This document shows, piece after piece, positions 14,337 through 14,400 of a DNA stretch of 14,400 nt (position 1 is its first letter; each line of letters begins with the position of its first letter). This DNA comes from Syntrophobacterales bacterium. GTDB taxonomy: Bacteria > Desulfobacterota > Syntrophia > Syntrophales > UBA6807. The notes below the pieces were generated by a model, which searched no databases, was not told the DNA's origin, and was given only the letters and a program-made list of their open reading frames with translations. Location of the stretch: the NCBI GenBank assembly GCA_021159265.1, contig JAGGSD010000012.1, forward strand, positions 1 to 14,400. Direction: 5' to 3'. The position numbers and the translations under genes are program-made.

Positions 14337-14400
14337 CGGCATGAACTTTCAAGTAACTCGTTTGGGCGAATTTAATATAACTTGTTGATTTCACTGGACA

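Overview
The window is a chromosomal segment of a Gram-negative anaerobe, most likely a member of the Deltaproteobacteria/Desulfobacterota (Syntrophus- or Desulfobacter-like). This assignment is an inference from three things: a GatCAB amidotransferase set, an AtoE-type short-chain fatty acid carrier, and a tig-clpP-clpX-lon protein quality-control operon next to tRNA genes. Intergenic repeats also resemble those common in that group. No marker in the window fixes the taxon.

Left block (1-5061, + strand): gatC, gatA and gatB encode the tRNA-dependent amidotransferase that converts misacylated Glu-tRNA(Gln) and/or Asp-tRNA(Asn) to the correct aminoacyl-tRNA. gatA and gatB overlap by 1 nt. mtnA (methylthioribose-1-phosphate isomerase, nucleoside/methionine salvage) overlaps the end of gatB by 4 nt, and a HAD-family phosphatase follows 7 nt after mtnA. 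The four genes from gatA onward look like one transcription unit. A 139-nt gap between gatC and gatA contains a perfect 9-bp hairpin and a TATAAT hexamer.

Middle block (5062-8533): a 13-bp perfect hairpin separates the HAD gene from a convergent atoE-type transporter on the minus strand. To its right lies a gene-poor, accessory-looking stretch. It holds an imperfect inverted repeat, the wreck of an ISAs1-family insertion sequence (the C-terminal half of the transposase between 11-bp inverted repeats, without its first two catalytic Asp motifs), tRNA-Pro(GGG) with a terminator, short tandem and palindromic repeats, and tRNA-Leu(TAG) with a near-consensus promoter.

Right block (8534-14219, + strand): tig (trigger factor), clpP, clpX and lon are tightly packed with overlapping or near-abutting ends. 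They form a nascent-chain folding and ATP-dependent proteolysis operon with all expected catalytic residues. The window ends in an inverted-repeat (MITE/REP-like) element downstream of lon.

I looked for an undescribed system and did not find one. The protein-coding content is conserved housekeeping. The items worth a second look are in the accessory stretch between atoE and tig, the gatC-gatA gap, the atoE leader, and the terminal repeat element.
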